Positions 18,722 through 27,266 of a stretch of DNA of 64,000 nucleotides are shown here, piece by piece (the stretch's first letter is position 1; each line of letters starts with the position of its first letter). The translations under genes were made by a program, and so were the position numbers. The stretch is from Terriglobia bacterium (GTDB taxonomy: Bacteria; Acidobacteriota; Terriglobia; Terriglobales; Acidobacteriaceae): contig JAIQFH010000003.1 of the NCBI GenBank assembly GCA_020073385.1, forward strand, positions 1 through 64,000. The letters are read 5' to 3'. The notes beneath the pieces were generated by a model, which searched no databases, had not been told where the DNA came from, and worked only from the letters and a program-made list of their open reading frames with translations.

Positions 18722-19861
18722 TTGCGAAGCAGATTCTCAACGACGAGATTGTCGCTGGCGTGTCGCCTGGCTTTACTGCTGCTGATCACGGCGAATTCCA
18801 CTCCGCAGGTATCGAAAGCGTACGCCCGAGCACACGACGGCTCTCCGCGAGCGGATGATGCTGTGAGTATTTCGGTGTTCGGTCTGTTTCGGCCTCGGGA
18901 ATTCGCCGTGACCGCACCTGCCGGGCATGCGCTCATTTTGCAGGCTGGCGAACAAAGAGTAGTTCTGGAAAGCTCCGGGGTTTCATCAGCGACCGTTCGG
19001 ATCGACGGCCCCCACCTCGTAGTCTCCTCAGGAAGGCGGGAGTTGCACGCGACTAAGGTTACCGTCGCAGGAAGAGGAAATGAATCCGCGGATTTCATCC
19101 TTGAGATACCCAGCAAAATCAAACGCCAATATCACGGCACGCTGGACATCACACCTTCATCAGGCAACCTGTTATCGGTAGTCACTCTCGATCTTGAAAC
19201 GGCGGTTTCGTCCGCGGTTGCTGCCGAGAGCTCGGCGGACACTCCGCTCGAGGCGCTCAAGGCGCATGCGATTGCTGCGCGTTCTTATTTCATCGCGGGT
19301 CGCGGCCGGCACCGGAATTTCGATTTCTGCGACACGACTCGCTGCCAGTTCCTTCGTGCGGCTCCTCCGGCAACCAGTCGCGTCGCCGTTGCGGTAGAGG
19401 CTACTCGCGGTTTGGTTCTGGCTTATCAATCCATGCCGTTCGCTGCCATGTACACGCGCAGTTGCAGTGGGCAGACTCGCACTCCGGCGCAAGTGGGACT
19501 GCCTGCTGCGGCGTACCCATATTTCTCCGTCGATTGTGAATACTGTCGTCGGCATCCGGTCCGTTGGACATCGTATATTCCGGCGCACCAGGCTGAATCG
19601 TTGCGCGCTTCTGACGAGACTGCTCGATTGGCGGTCGCTCGCCACATTGGCTGGAGTGCTGTTCCCAGTAACGACTTTTCCTCCGCGAAAGATGGCGATC
19701 GTGTCTTACTCAGGGGAGTCGGCAACGGGCACGGCATTGGACTCTGCCAAGCCGGAGCCAGAGCCATGGCAGCATCTGGAGCAGGCTTCCGAGAGATTTT
19801 GCTGCACTACTATCCCAACACGAACATCGTGAGACATTCAGGACCGAATCGATCCGAATAA
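18722..19861 (+). CDS. SpoIID/LytB-domain peptidoglycan protein
   Basis: From a TTG start the protein has about 379 residues. It has an N-terminal hydrophobic segment (LACRLALLLLITANS), a beta-rich middle, and a SpoIID domain from about residue 120 with ALKAHAIAARSYFI, a Cys-bearing DTTRCQF loop and GNGHGIGLCQAGARAMA near the end. SpoIID in Bacillus is a lytic transglycosylase acting on denuded glycan during engulfment, and its LytB relatives enhance amidases. This organism is unlikely to make endospores, so general wall remodelling is inferred. I prefer TTG 18722 because GAGGAG overlaps the stop of the upstream gene ten bases before it; the frame is open from 18650. Confidence 0.75.
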   Translation: MRSRFSTTRLSLACRLALLLLITANSTPQVSKAYARAHDGSPRADDAVSISVFGLFRPREFAVTAPAGHALILQAGEQRVVLESSGVSSATVRIDGPHLVVSSGRRELHATKVTVAGRGNESADFILEIPSKIKRQYHGTLDITPSSGNLLSVVTLDLETAVSSAVAAESSADTPLEALKAHAIAARSYFIAGRGRHRNFDFCDTTRCQFLRAAPPATSRVAVAVEATRGLVLAYQSMPFAAMYTRSCSGQTRTPAQVGLPAAAYPYFSVDCEYCRRHPVRWTSYIPAHQAESLRASDETARLAVARHIGWSAVPSNDFSSAKDGDRVLLRGVGNGHGIGLCQAGARAMAASGAGFREILLHYYPNTNIVRHSGPNRSE

Positions 19862-19931
19862 GCGATCTCTCGCGGACCGACCCACACTGGGTGAAGAATT
19901 GGGTAACATAGACTCTGCCCGGCCCGAATCT

Positions 19932-20531
19932 ATGCGTAGACGAGAAGTTTTACGACTCCTTGCGACTGGAAGCCTGCTGCAGCTCGCGCCGCCCAATCTG
20001 TTTGCGGTATTGCGCGAGGCGCGCGGCCTGATTCAGAGTCAGACCTTACCACGCACTTTGAATGCGCATCAGCATGCCACCGTGAAAGCCATGGCAGAAA
20101 TGATCATTCCGCGCACGGATACTCCGGGCGCCTCGGATGTAGGCGTCGCCGAGTTCGTCGATTTGATTTTGACCGAGTGGTACGAAGAAGGCGAACGGAC
20201 GCGGTTTCTCTCTGGCCTTGCGGAGGTGGATTCCCGCGGCCAAACGGTATTTGGAAATGACTTTGTGGATTGCTCACCCCTTCAGCAGTCGGACATTCTG
20301 ATGGCTCTCGGCGAAAAAATGGTTGAGGAGGTTGGAGAACAACTCAGGCCTATGAGACGCCGAGATGTTTCCACCCCCGCCAACTTTTATGCCATGTTGC
20401 GTCACCTCACTTTGACCGCTTACTACACGTCGGAAGCGGGCGCGACTGACGAACTACACTTCGAAATAATTCCCGGTAGTTATCAGGGATGCCCAGCAGA
20501 GCCCATCAAGGAGGAACCTGAACAACGATGA
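19932..20531 (+). CDS. Gluconate 2-dehydrogenase subunit 3-like (LacC-type) protein with Tat signal
   Basis: This is a 199-residue protein of the gluconate-2-dehydrogenase subunit 3 family. Its N-terminus MRRREVLRLLATGSLLQLA is a Tat-like signal, and the body contains MAEMIIPRTDTPGASDVGVAEFVDLILTEWY, typical of the family. The subunit accompanies a GMC flavoprotein and carries it through the Tat system by hitchhiking in gluconate and glycoside 3-dehydrogenases. I chose ATG 19932 because the signal begins there; a TTG at 19899 is the alternative and neither has a strong ribosome site. The stop overlaps the GMC gene by four bases (ATGA), consistent with a fixed-ratio complex. Confidence 0.8.
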   Translation: MRRREVLRLLATGSLLQLAPPNLFAVLREARGLIQSQTLPRTLNAHQHATVKAMAEMIIPRTDTPGASDVGVAEFVDLILTEWYEEGERTRFLSGLAEVDSRGQTVFGNDFVDCSPLQQSDILMALGEKMVEEVGEQLRPMRRRDVSTPANFYAMLRHLTLTAYYTSEAGATDELHFEIIPGSYQGCPAEPIKEEPEQR

Positions 20532-22216
20532 GTGATCCGCATACCTTCGATGCCATCGTTGTTGGCTCCGGGATCACCGGCGGATGGGCGGCAAAGGAGC
20601 TCACAGAGAAGGGACTCAAGACGCTCGTCCTCGAGGCCGGGCGCAACATCGTGCCTGAGGAAGATTATGTTGAGCACGTTCCTCAGTGGGAGATGAAGTT
20701 CCGCGGCATGGGGGACCGGCAAAAGCTGGCAGTCGACCAACCGATCCAGAGTACCTGCTACGCGTGCGACGAATGGTCTTCGAAGTTTTTCATCAGCGAC
20801 CAAGAGAATCCTTACACTACTGATCCCGACAAGCCGTTCCGCTGGATTCGTGGACGTCAGGTTGGCGGACGCTCTATCACGTGGGGACGCCAGAGTTATC
20901 GTTGGAGTGATCTGGATTTCGAGGCGAACCTGCGCGAGGGAATCGCGGTCGATTGGCCGATTCGTTATGCCGACATCGCTCCGTGGTATGACTACGTCGA
21001 GGGATTTGCCGGAATCTCGGGAGAAGCCTTGGGACTCGCGCAACTCCCGGACAGCAAGTTTCTTCCCCCGATGGAATTGAACTGCACGGAAAGATTTGTG
21101 CGCTCGGAGTTGGCGAAGCATTTTGGCGGAGAGCGCGTTCTCACGATCGGGCGAGCAGCGATCCTCACGCAGGACCATGGCGGTCGCGCTGCCTGTCACT
21201 ATTGCGGTCCTTGCGAGCGCGGATGCATCACGCGTTCGTACTTCAGCAGCCTGAATGCCACGTTGCCTGCCGCTGAGAAGACGGGGCGGATGACCCTGCG
21301 TCCGTTCAGCGTGGTGCACAGTGTGATCTTCGACGCCAAAACGAGGCGAGCTGCGGGTGTGAGCGTCATTGATTCCAAGACGAAAGCCTCAATCGAGTTT
21401 CGTGCCAAGGTAGTGTTCCTGTGTGCGTCGGCGCTTGAATCCGTACGCATACTGTTCAACTCGGCTACACCGGAGTTCTCGAATGGCTTGGCCAACTCCA
21501 GCGGCGAACTGGGCCATAACTTGATGGACCATGTGACCGCGGGGGGAGCAACCGCATTAATTCCTGGCAATGAAGACCGACCTGAGCTTGGCAGAAGGCC
21601 GAATGGAATTTACATGCCGCGCTTTCGCAATGTGAAGTCGAAGCATCCGGACTTCCTGCGCGGTTATGGCTTTCAAGGCGGTGCTCACCGAGAGAGATGG
21701 AACCGCGGAATCACGCAAACGGGCTTCGGCTCAGACTTCAAGAAGTCACTGAGCAAACCCGGACCTTGGCGATTCAGCTTTGGCGGGTTCGGAGAGTGCC
21801 TGCCGAATCACGATAATTACGTCGAACTCGACAAAGCGAAGGTCGATGCCTGGGGAATTCCTACGCTCAAGATTCATTCCGGATGGAGTGAGAATGAACT
21901 GGCTCTGCGCAAAGATATGGCCATATCGGCGGCGGAGATGCTCGCCGCCGTCGGAGGCAGAGAGATCGAACCCTTTGAAAGAAATGATCCGCCAGGATTC
22001 GCGATCCACGAAATGGGCACGGCGCGCATGGGCCGCGATCCGAAGACCTCGGTTCTGAATTCCTTCAATCAATCCCACGACGTGAAGAACCTGTTTATCA
22101 CCGATGGAGGCGCCATGGTATCGTCATCATGCGTGAATCCGTCGCTAACGTATATGGCCCTCACTGCCCGGGCCTGCGATTACGCCGTGCGGCAGATGAA
22201 GAAGGGGGAACTGTAG
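20528..22216 (+). CDS. GMC-family sugar dehydrogenase, LacA-like catalytic subunit
   Basis: This 562-residue flavoprotein opens with the dinucleotide motif G13-S-G-I-T-G18 and lacks its own signal. At the end it has the GMC active-site pair, His494 in AIHEMGTARMG and Asn537 in CVNPSLT. A cysteine cluster C223-x2-C226-x2-C229-x3-C233 is suited to an iron-sulphur centre for electron transfer, as in bacterial FAD glucose dehydrogenase alpha subunits. With the preceding subunit it should form a periplasmic sugar dehydrogenase. A glycoside 3-dehydrogenase is the best guess because of the DUF1080 and Gfo/Idh genes nearby. The expected cytochrome c subunit is not in the window. Confidence 0.85.
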   Translation: MSDPHTFDAIVVGSGITGGWAAKELTEKGLKTLVLEAGRNIVPEEDYVEHVPQWEMKFRGMGDRQKLAVDQPIQSTCYACDEWSSKFFISDQENPYTTDPDKPFRWIRGRQVGGRSITWGRQSYRWSDLDFEANLREGIAVDWPIRYADIAPWYDYVEGFAGISGEALGLAQLPDSKFLPPMELNCTERFVRSELAKHFGGERVLTIGRAAILTQDHGGRAACHYCGPCERGCITRSYFSSLNATLPAAEKTGRMTLRPFSVVHSVIFDAKTRRAAGVSVIDSKTKASIEFRAKVVFLCASALESVRILFNSATPEFSNGLANSSGELGHNLMDHVTAGGATALIPGNEDRPELGRRPNGIYMPRFRNVKSKHPDFLRGYGFQGGAHRERWNRGITQTGFGSDFKKSLSKPGPWRFSFGGFGECLPNHDNYVELDKAKVDAWGIPTLKIHSGWSENELALRKDMAISAAEMLAAVGGREIEPFERNDPPGFAIHEMGTARMGRDPKTSVLNSFNQSHDVKNLFITDGGAMVSSSCVNPSLTYMALTARACDYAVRQMKKGEL

Positions 22217-22219
22217 CTC

Positions 22220-23161
22220 ATGAGCAGCCGTCGACAATTCCTGAAAACGCTCTCAGCTGTGGCACTCTCACAGGCGGTTTTGTCTCCTCTGTTTGGAAAG
22301 ACCGAAAAGAGCCGCATTCCGATCGCGTTCTCGACACTCGGATGCCCAGCCTGGGATTGGCCAAGGATTCTGGAGTTCGCTCATCAGCACGGCTTCTCCG
22401 CAATCGAGTTGCGTGGCCTGCAAGGAAATATGGATCTTCCTTCTAATGTGATCTTCGCTCCCGACCGCATGGAGCAAACGAAGAAAGAAATTCGAGATCA
22501 CAAGCTGCGCATCGCCTGCGTCAGCAGTTCCGCAAACCTCTACATGGAAGACGCGGATAAGCGCGCCAAGGAATTGGCTGATGCGCGACGATTCATTGAT
22601 CTGGCGTCAACACTGGGAGCGCCCTACGTCCGCGTCTTCGGCGGCAAGGCGCAATCTGACAATGCTCCGGTGCCCGATGATCCAACAAAGGCTCGAGTGG
22701 CTGCCGGACTCCGTGAACTCGGCCAATATGCAGGTCCAAAGTCCGTGACGGTGATTATTGAGTCCCATGATCACTTCACATCCTCAGCCACACTCAAAGA
22801 TGTTCTGAAGGCGGCTGATTCCGAGCACGTCGGCCTGCTCTGGGATGCCCATCACACCTTTGCCGCTTCGAATGAAGATCCGGAATTCACCGTGAAGCAA
22901 CTTGGCTCCTGGATTCGCCACACGCACCTGAAAGATTCAGTCGGTAAAGGGGAAGACCGAAAATACGTTCTGACCGGAACCGGCAACGTCCCGATCGAGC
23001 GCCAGATTAAGGCGCTGCAGTCGATCGGCTACAAAGGCTTCTACTGCTTCGAGTGGGAGAAAGTCTGGCACCCCGATCTCGCCGATCCGGAAATTGCAAT
23101 CGCCGATTTTGCTCACGTCGTCGGCCAGTGTCTGGGCAACACGCACGCATGCAAGGGCTAG
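22220..23161 (+). CDS. Sugar phosphate isomerase/epimerase-type TIM-barrel protein, exported
   Basis: This 313-residue protein starts three bases after the GMC gene stops. Its Tat-like signal (SSRRQFLKTLSAVALSQAVL) precedes a xylose-isomerase/AP-endonuclease-2 type barrel with ISSUE-like strands including FAIELRGLQGN, PYVRVFGG, VTVIIESHDHF, GLLWDAHHTF and a metal-binding Glu/Asp/His set. Members epimerise or isomerise keto-sugars and inositols. In this operon it would act on the oxidised product of the dehydrogenase. Its stop codon shares the sequence CTAG with the stop of the convergent gene. Confidence 0.8.
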   Translation: MSSRRQFLKTLSAVALSQAVLSPLFGKTEKSRIPIAFSTLGCPAWDWPRILEFAHQHGFSAIELRGLQGNMDLPSNVIFAPDRMEQTKKEIRDHKLRIACVSSSANLYMEDADKRAKELADARRFIDLASTLGAPYVRVFGGKAQSDNAPVPDDPTKARVAAGLRELGQYAGPKSVTVIIESHDHFTSSATLKDVLKAADSEHVGLLWDAHHTFAASNEDPEFTVKQLGSWIRHTHLKDSVGKGEDRKYVLTGTGNVPIERQIKALQSIGYKGFYCFEWEKVWHPDLADPEIAIADFAHVVGQCLGNTHACKG

Positions 23162-24486
23162 CTCGGCCGGGTGTCTGAAAAAGTCTCGGTCTTGGCGTGC
23201 CAGAAAATCTTCCTGCCCGTCCAGTAGGACTCTGTCGCCATCATGCACGCCACAGAATGCGCGTACCCTTCGTGCACAGTGCAATGGGGCTGCTCGCGCG
23301 ACCGCATGCACTCAAACCAGTTCGCCATGTGCTCGAGTGTCAGGTCGTCAATACCCATCGGCGGCAAACCCTTTTCTCCCGGCAGTGAGACATACTTCGA
23401 TTCTCTCTTGCGGTCGATGTCGACATCGTCCTCATGCGTTCCTTTTTCTTCGATCACTTGATACCGCGGACTTCCTTCACCCCCGATGTTTATCAGCGTC
23501 GCCTTCTTCCCCATATATCGCGTGAAGCTCGGAGCGTCGTTGCCGAAACTGGTGGAATAGCTGACCAGGAACCCCCTGGGATATTCGAGTAGCGTCTGAA
23601 ATGTGTCGGCATTCTCGCGCCCATCGTGCCAGGCAAAGACTCCGCCATGGGACATCACGGACGTTGGATAGTTGTCATCCATGAACCAGTGCACCACGTC
23701 GATGGCATGGCTCATCCACTGGTCGGGGATCCCGCTGGAGAAATCCTTATACAGCCGGAACTCGAAATAGAGCTGCGGATCAAACGGCCGCGCTGATTTC
23801 GTCAGTAGCCACTTGTTCCAGTCTGTGTCTTGCTCGCGAATCTGCTTCACTTCCGGGCGACCGCGCCACCGTGGACCGTGGTAATTCCATTCGATTTCGA
23901 CTTTGCTGATGTCACCTAGCGCGCCGCTGCGCGCGATTTTCTGTGCGGCCTGCTGATAAGGCTCGCTGCGATGTTGCGTTCCAACTTGAACGACGGTTTT
24001 AGCCTGCAACACCGCATCGCGCGCCCCTTTCGCTTCCGCGAGAACATTTCCCATCGGCTTCTCGACGTAAGCGTCTTTGCCCGCTTCGGCGGCCATCTTC
24101 AGGATCGGGGAGTGCGAATGCTCCGGCGTTGAAATCAGCACGCCGTCCACATCCTTCATGGCGAGAACCTCTTCCACGTGCTGCACAGCTCGAGGCGTCC
24201 TGCCATAGTAGCCGGCATTCGTCGCCGCAGCCTTGTCACGATTCACCGTCCACAAATCGCATGCCACCGTCATCTCGACGTTGTGGCTGGACTTCAGTTT
24301 CGACGCGATCAGATCAAGATCCCTGCCGCGATTCCCGATGCCGACGTGACCCAGTGAAATGCGGTCGTTAGCGCCTAGGATTCTGGAATACGAGAGTGCG
24401 GTGTGAGGCAGTACAGCCCCGGCTGCTACTGCGGCAGCCGATTTTTCGAGAAACTCGCGGCGATTGACGGGAACGAAGTTGCTCAT
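23158..24486 (-). CDS. Gfo/Idh/MocA-family oxidoreductase, Tat-exported
   Basis: This 442-residue protein has a Tat signal (NRREFLEKSAAAVAAGA), a Rossmann start (LGHVGIGNRGRDLDLIA) and the EKP motif (YVEKPMGNVLAEA), followed by a substrate-domain segment (IEWNYHGPRWRGRPEV). Such exported members use tightly bound NAD(H) and interconvert hydroxyl and keto sugars. It is the third gene of a minus-strand operon after the molybdenum hydroxylase pair, 43 bases behind it, with AGGAG before its ATG. It overlaps the convergent isomerase/epimerase gene by four bases. Confidence 0.85.
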   Translation of the reverse strand: MSNFVPVNRREFLEKSAAAVAAGAVLPHTALSYSRILGANDRISLGHVGIGNRGRDLDLIASKLKSSHNVEMTVACDLWTVNRDKAAATNAGYYGRTPRAVQHVEEVLAMKDVDGVLISTPEHSHSPILKMAAEAGKDAYVEKPMGNVLAEAKGARDAVLQAKTVVQVGTQHRSEPYQQAAQKIARSGALGDISKVEIEWNYHGPRWRGRPEVKQIREQDTDWNKWLLTKSARPFDPQLYFEFRLYKDFSSGIPDQWMSHAIDVVHWFMDDNYPTSVMSHGGVFAWHDGRENADTFQTLLEYPRGFLVSYSTSFGNDAPSFTRYMGKKATLINIGGEGSPRYQVIEEKGTHEDDVDIDRKRESKYVSLPGEKGLPPMGIDDLTLEHMANWFECMRSREQPHCTVHEGYAHSVACMMATESYWTGRKIFWHAKTETFSDTRPS

Positions 24487-24529
24487 GATGACTCCTGCAG
24501 AATTCGCTGTGGCCGAGAAATGTGGTCCG

Positions 24530-26692
24530 CTAGCTTGTTTTCAGCCCGTTGGGCACCAGCGGCAATGCGCGCAATCGCACGCCCGTCGCATCAAAGATCG
24601 CGTTCGCGATGGCCGGCGCCAGACCTATCATCGGGCATTCACCGGCGCCGACAGACGGAATGTCCTTGCGATCAAGCAGCACGGTTTCGATCGCTGGCAG
24701 ATCGCTGAATCGCGGCAGCCGATACCGCGACAGCCGGCCGTTCAAGATCTTGCCGTTCTCGAATTCGATAGCCTCAAAGAGCGCTCCGCCAAGTCCCTGC
24801 ACATTCGATCCTTCGATCTGATTGCGCAGGTTGTCGGGATTGACGATCGCACCGCACTCGAACGCCGATACTACACGCACGACCCTGACTTCGCCCGATT
24901 TGCTGTCCACATTGACTTCGGCGAACGTCGCGATATTCCCGAGCTTCTCGTAGCCGCCGCCCATGCCAAAGCCTTGTCCGGGAATTTTGCTCTTGCCCCA
25001 TCCGGATTGTTTTGCCGCCGCCTCAAACACCGCCCGCAGCCTCTCATTCTTCAGATTCTTCAAGCGGAATTCGAGAGGATCCATCTTGAGAGAATGCGCT
25101 AATTCGTCCATGTGCGATTCGCGCGCAAAATGATTCGCCGTCGCAGCCAGCGCGCGGTAAGATCCCTGCCGCAAAGGCGAGTGCACCTCGTGGAACACGA
25201 TGCGCTGGTTGGGAACCTCATAGTATGTGCGAATTCCCGCGGATCCCGAATTGTAGTTGTGAAACTCCCAGGCCGTGATGGTTCCGTCGCTGCGAACGCC
25301 GCTCATCACATCGATCACGCCGGCCGGTCGGAAGTATGCCCAGGAAAATTCCTCTTCGCGGGTCCACACAACTTTCACCGGGCGCTTGGCAGCACGCGCT
25401 AGCCGCGCCGCTTCGATGGCGGTTTCCCCGGTATGCTTGCCACCGTATCCCGAACCGGTGTCCGGCATCAGCACTCGCACTTTCTCTTCCGGAATATGGA
25501 ATGCTTCCGCCAGTTGCCCGCGCACTCCAAACGGACGCTGCGTCCCCGTCCAAACCGTTAACTGGTCGCCATCCCAATTGGCCAGCGCAGCCCGTGGTTC
25601 CAGAGGGACATGCGCGATGTAAGAGACCGTGTAGGTTTGCTGCAGGCGATGATCAGCGGATGACATTGCCTGATCCACAGAGCCGGTCTCGTAATGATCT
25701 CCATCGCCCGATGGATCTTTGCCCTGCGCCGCATCCTTTCGAAGGAAGTCAAAAAGTTCCTTGTTCGAAATCTGCGGCTCGGACTTCCACTCAGCGTGAA
25801 TCGCTGCGATCGCGGCCTCGGCGGCCGGTGTGCTTGAGGCGGCGACTCCGACAAAATTGCCGTCCTGCACGACGGTCGCGCTCATTTGCTCGGCCTTCTT
25901 CGTGTCGGCCGACACTAGTGTCGCGTTGAAGGATGGCTGCCGCAGCACTTTGCCATAAAGCATGTTCGGCAGCTTCTGGTCTGAAGGATAGCGATGCTTG
26001 CCGGTAACGAAGTCTCGGCCATCGATCTTCAGCGCAGGCTGTCCCGCCACCTTCCACTCCGTCGCAGGAATGAGCGGCTGATCCGCCGAGATACTCTGCG
26101 TAATCTGTTGCCCCTTCAGCAGAGCTGCATATTCGATGGATCGATTACTCTTCGGATCAACGATCTTGCCGTCGGAAGCGACCAAGTGCTGCCGGTCAGC
26201 CTTCCATTGCGACGCAGCCAAGCCAATCAATACCTCGCGCGTTGCAGCCGCCGCCTTACGAAGTTGCGGATTCATCGTAGGAGTCGTCCGACTGCCGAAC
26301 GTTCCCATGTCAAATGGCGTGAGCTGCGTATCTCCCATCACCATTTCAATTCTGTCGATCGGCACGTGAAGCTCTTCTGCTACAGCCTGGCTCAACGAGG
26401 TCCGTATGTTCTGGCCCACCTCGACCTTCCCGGTGTAAGCCGTTACCTTGCCGTTCTCCCCGACGTGCAGCCAGGCATCAATCTGCTGTGGCAGGGATTC
26501 TCCTCGCCGTTGTCTTGCGCCGCCCGACTCTTGTGCGACGATAGCTGGCTTCAGGACTGACACGACGACCACGCCCGCCCCCAGAAACTTGAAGAAGTCG
26601 CGGCGATCGAGATCGAATCGGTACGGAGCCGCGGCTCTGAGTTCATAACGTTCCGGCTCCAGAGGAATTCCGATATTCGTTTTCGCCCTCAT
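24530..26692 (-). CDS. Xanthine-dehydrogenase-family molybdopterin-binding subunit
   Basis: This protein of 720 residues is the large subunit of a two-component molybdenum hydroxylase of the isoquinoline 1-oxidoreductase (IorB) or aldehyde oxidase type. A Tat motif (LDRRDFFKFLGAG) lies near residue 30. Repeated molybdopterin-binding segments follow (GSGYGGKHTGETAIEAARLA, FGMGGGYE), and the catalytic Glu685 is in GAGECPMIG. It oxidises aldehydes or N-heterocycles in the periplasm. The start at 26692 is set by the ATGA overlap with the iron-sulphur subunit gene; an upstream extension to 26782 would run inside that gene. Confidence 0.85.
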   Translation of the reverse strand: MRAKTNIGIPLEPERYELRAAAPYRFDLDRRDFFKFLGAGVVVVSVLKPAIVAQESGGARQRRGESLPQQIDAWLHVGENGKVTAYTGKVEVGQNIRTSLSQAVAEELHVPIDRIEMVMGDTQLTPFDMGTFGSRTTPTMNPQLRKAAAATREVLIGLAASQWKADRQHLVASDGKIVDPKSNRSIEYAALLKGQQITQSISADQPLIPATEWKVAGQPALKIDGRDFVTGKHRYPSDQKLPNMLYGKVLRQPSFNATLVSADTKKAEQMSATVVQDGNFVGVAASSTPAAEAAIAAIHAEWKSEPQISNKELFDFLRKDAAQGKDPSGDGDHYETGSVDQAMSSADHRLQQTYTVSYIAHVPLEPRAALANWDGDQLTVWTGTQRPFGVRGQLAEAFHIPEEKVRVLMPDTGSGYGGKHTGETAIEAARLARAAKRPVKVVWTREEEFSWAYFRPAGVIDVMSGVRSDGTITAWEFHNYNSGSAGIRTYYEVPNQRIVFHEVHSPLRQGSYRALAATANHFARESHMDELAHSLKMDPLEFRLKNLKNERLRAVFEAAAKQSGWGKSKIPGQGFGMGGGYEKLGNIATFAEVNVDSKSGEVRVVRVVSAFECGAIVNPDNLRNQIEGSNVQGLGGALFEAIEFENGKILNGRLSRYRLPRFSDLPAIETVLLDRKDIPSVGAGECPMIGLAPAIANAIFDATGVRLRALPLVPNGLKTS

Positions 26693-27180
26693 CGGCTCGC
26701 TCCCTTCGCTACGGCTGGAGCTTGTGCCTTCGCCGCCTTCTGAATAGCGCGCACGATCCGCGAATAGGTTCCGCAGCGGCAAATGTTGCCGTCCATGAAA
26801 TCAATGATCTCCTTCTCGTCGGGCCCGGCATTCTTCTGCAGCAAGGCCACAGCCGACATGATCATCCCGGATGTGCAATATGCACACTGCATCGCGCCTT
26901 CGTCGAGAAAAGCCTGCTGCACGGGATGCAGGCGATTTCCCTTTGCGAGTCCTTCAATCGTGGTGATCTGTTTGCCGGAGACCGCGCCGACCCGCGTGAT
27001 GCACGAGCGCTGCGCCTTGCCATCAATGAGCACCGTGCAGGCGCCGCATTGGCCCTCGCCGCATCCATACTTGCTTCCGGTTAGGTCTAGATGCTCCCGC
27101 AAGACGGTGAGCAGGCTGGTTTGGGGATCTGTATCGACGCTGTAACTCTTGTCGTTGATCGCGAGATGAATCGTGGACAT
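26689..27180 (-). CDS. (2Fe-2S)-binding subunit of molybdenum hydroxylase (IorA-like)
   Basis: This 163-residue protein has the full cysteine complement for two [2Fe-2S] clusters: C40, C45, C48 and C60 in the plant-ferredoxin-type domain, and C99, C102, C134 and C136 in the C-terminal helical domain. It passes electrons from the molybdenum subunit encoded immediately downstream. It has no signal, as expected for a partner that travels with the Tat-bearing large subunit. Its promoter region was entered by an IS element whose end lies about 80 bases upstream. Confidence 0.9.
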   Translation of the reverse strand: MSTIHLAINDKSYSVDTDPQTSLLTVLREHLDLTGSKYGCGEGQCGACTVLIDGKAQRSCITRVGAVSGKQITTIEGLAKGNRLHPVQQAFLDEGAMQCAYCTSGMIMSAVALLQKNAGPDEKEIIDFMDGNICRCGTYSRIVRAIQKAAKAQAPAVAKGASR

Positions 27181-27258
27181 GCCGCGCTCCAGAGCGGAGA
27201 AGGTTGCAGAAGACTGACGACGACTGCGTTAATGAAATGATATACCGTGCAGCAAGAA

Positions 27259-27266
27259 TGTTTTGA
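27259..27266. repeat. Left 8-bp target-site duplication of the IS element
   Basis: TGTTTTGA directly precedes the left end of the IS and is repeated exactly after the right end at 28290-28297. Eight bases is the usual duplication for IS1595-family elements. Confidence 0.9.

Noticed and set aside
26693-26782. Upstream start of the molybdenum hydroxylase large subunit
   Set aside because: It would lie inside the iron-sulphur subunit gene; the ATGA overlap at 26692 is the natural start.
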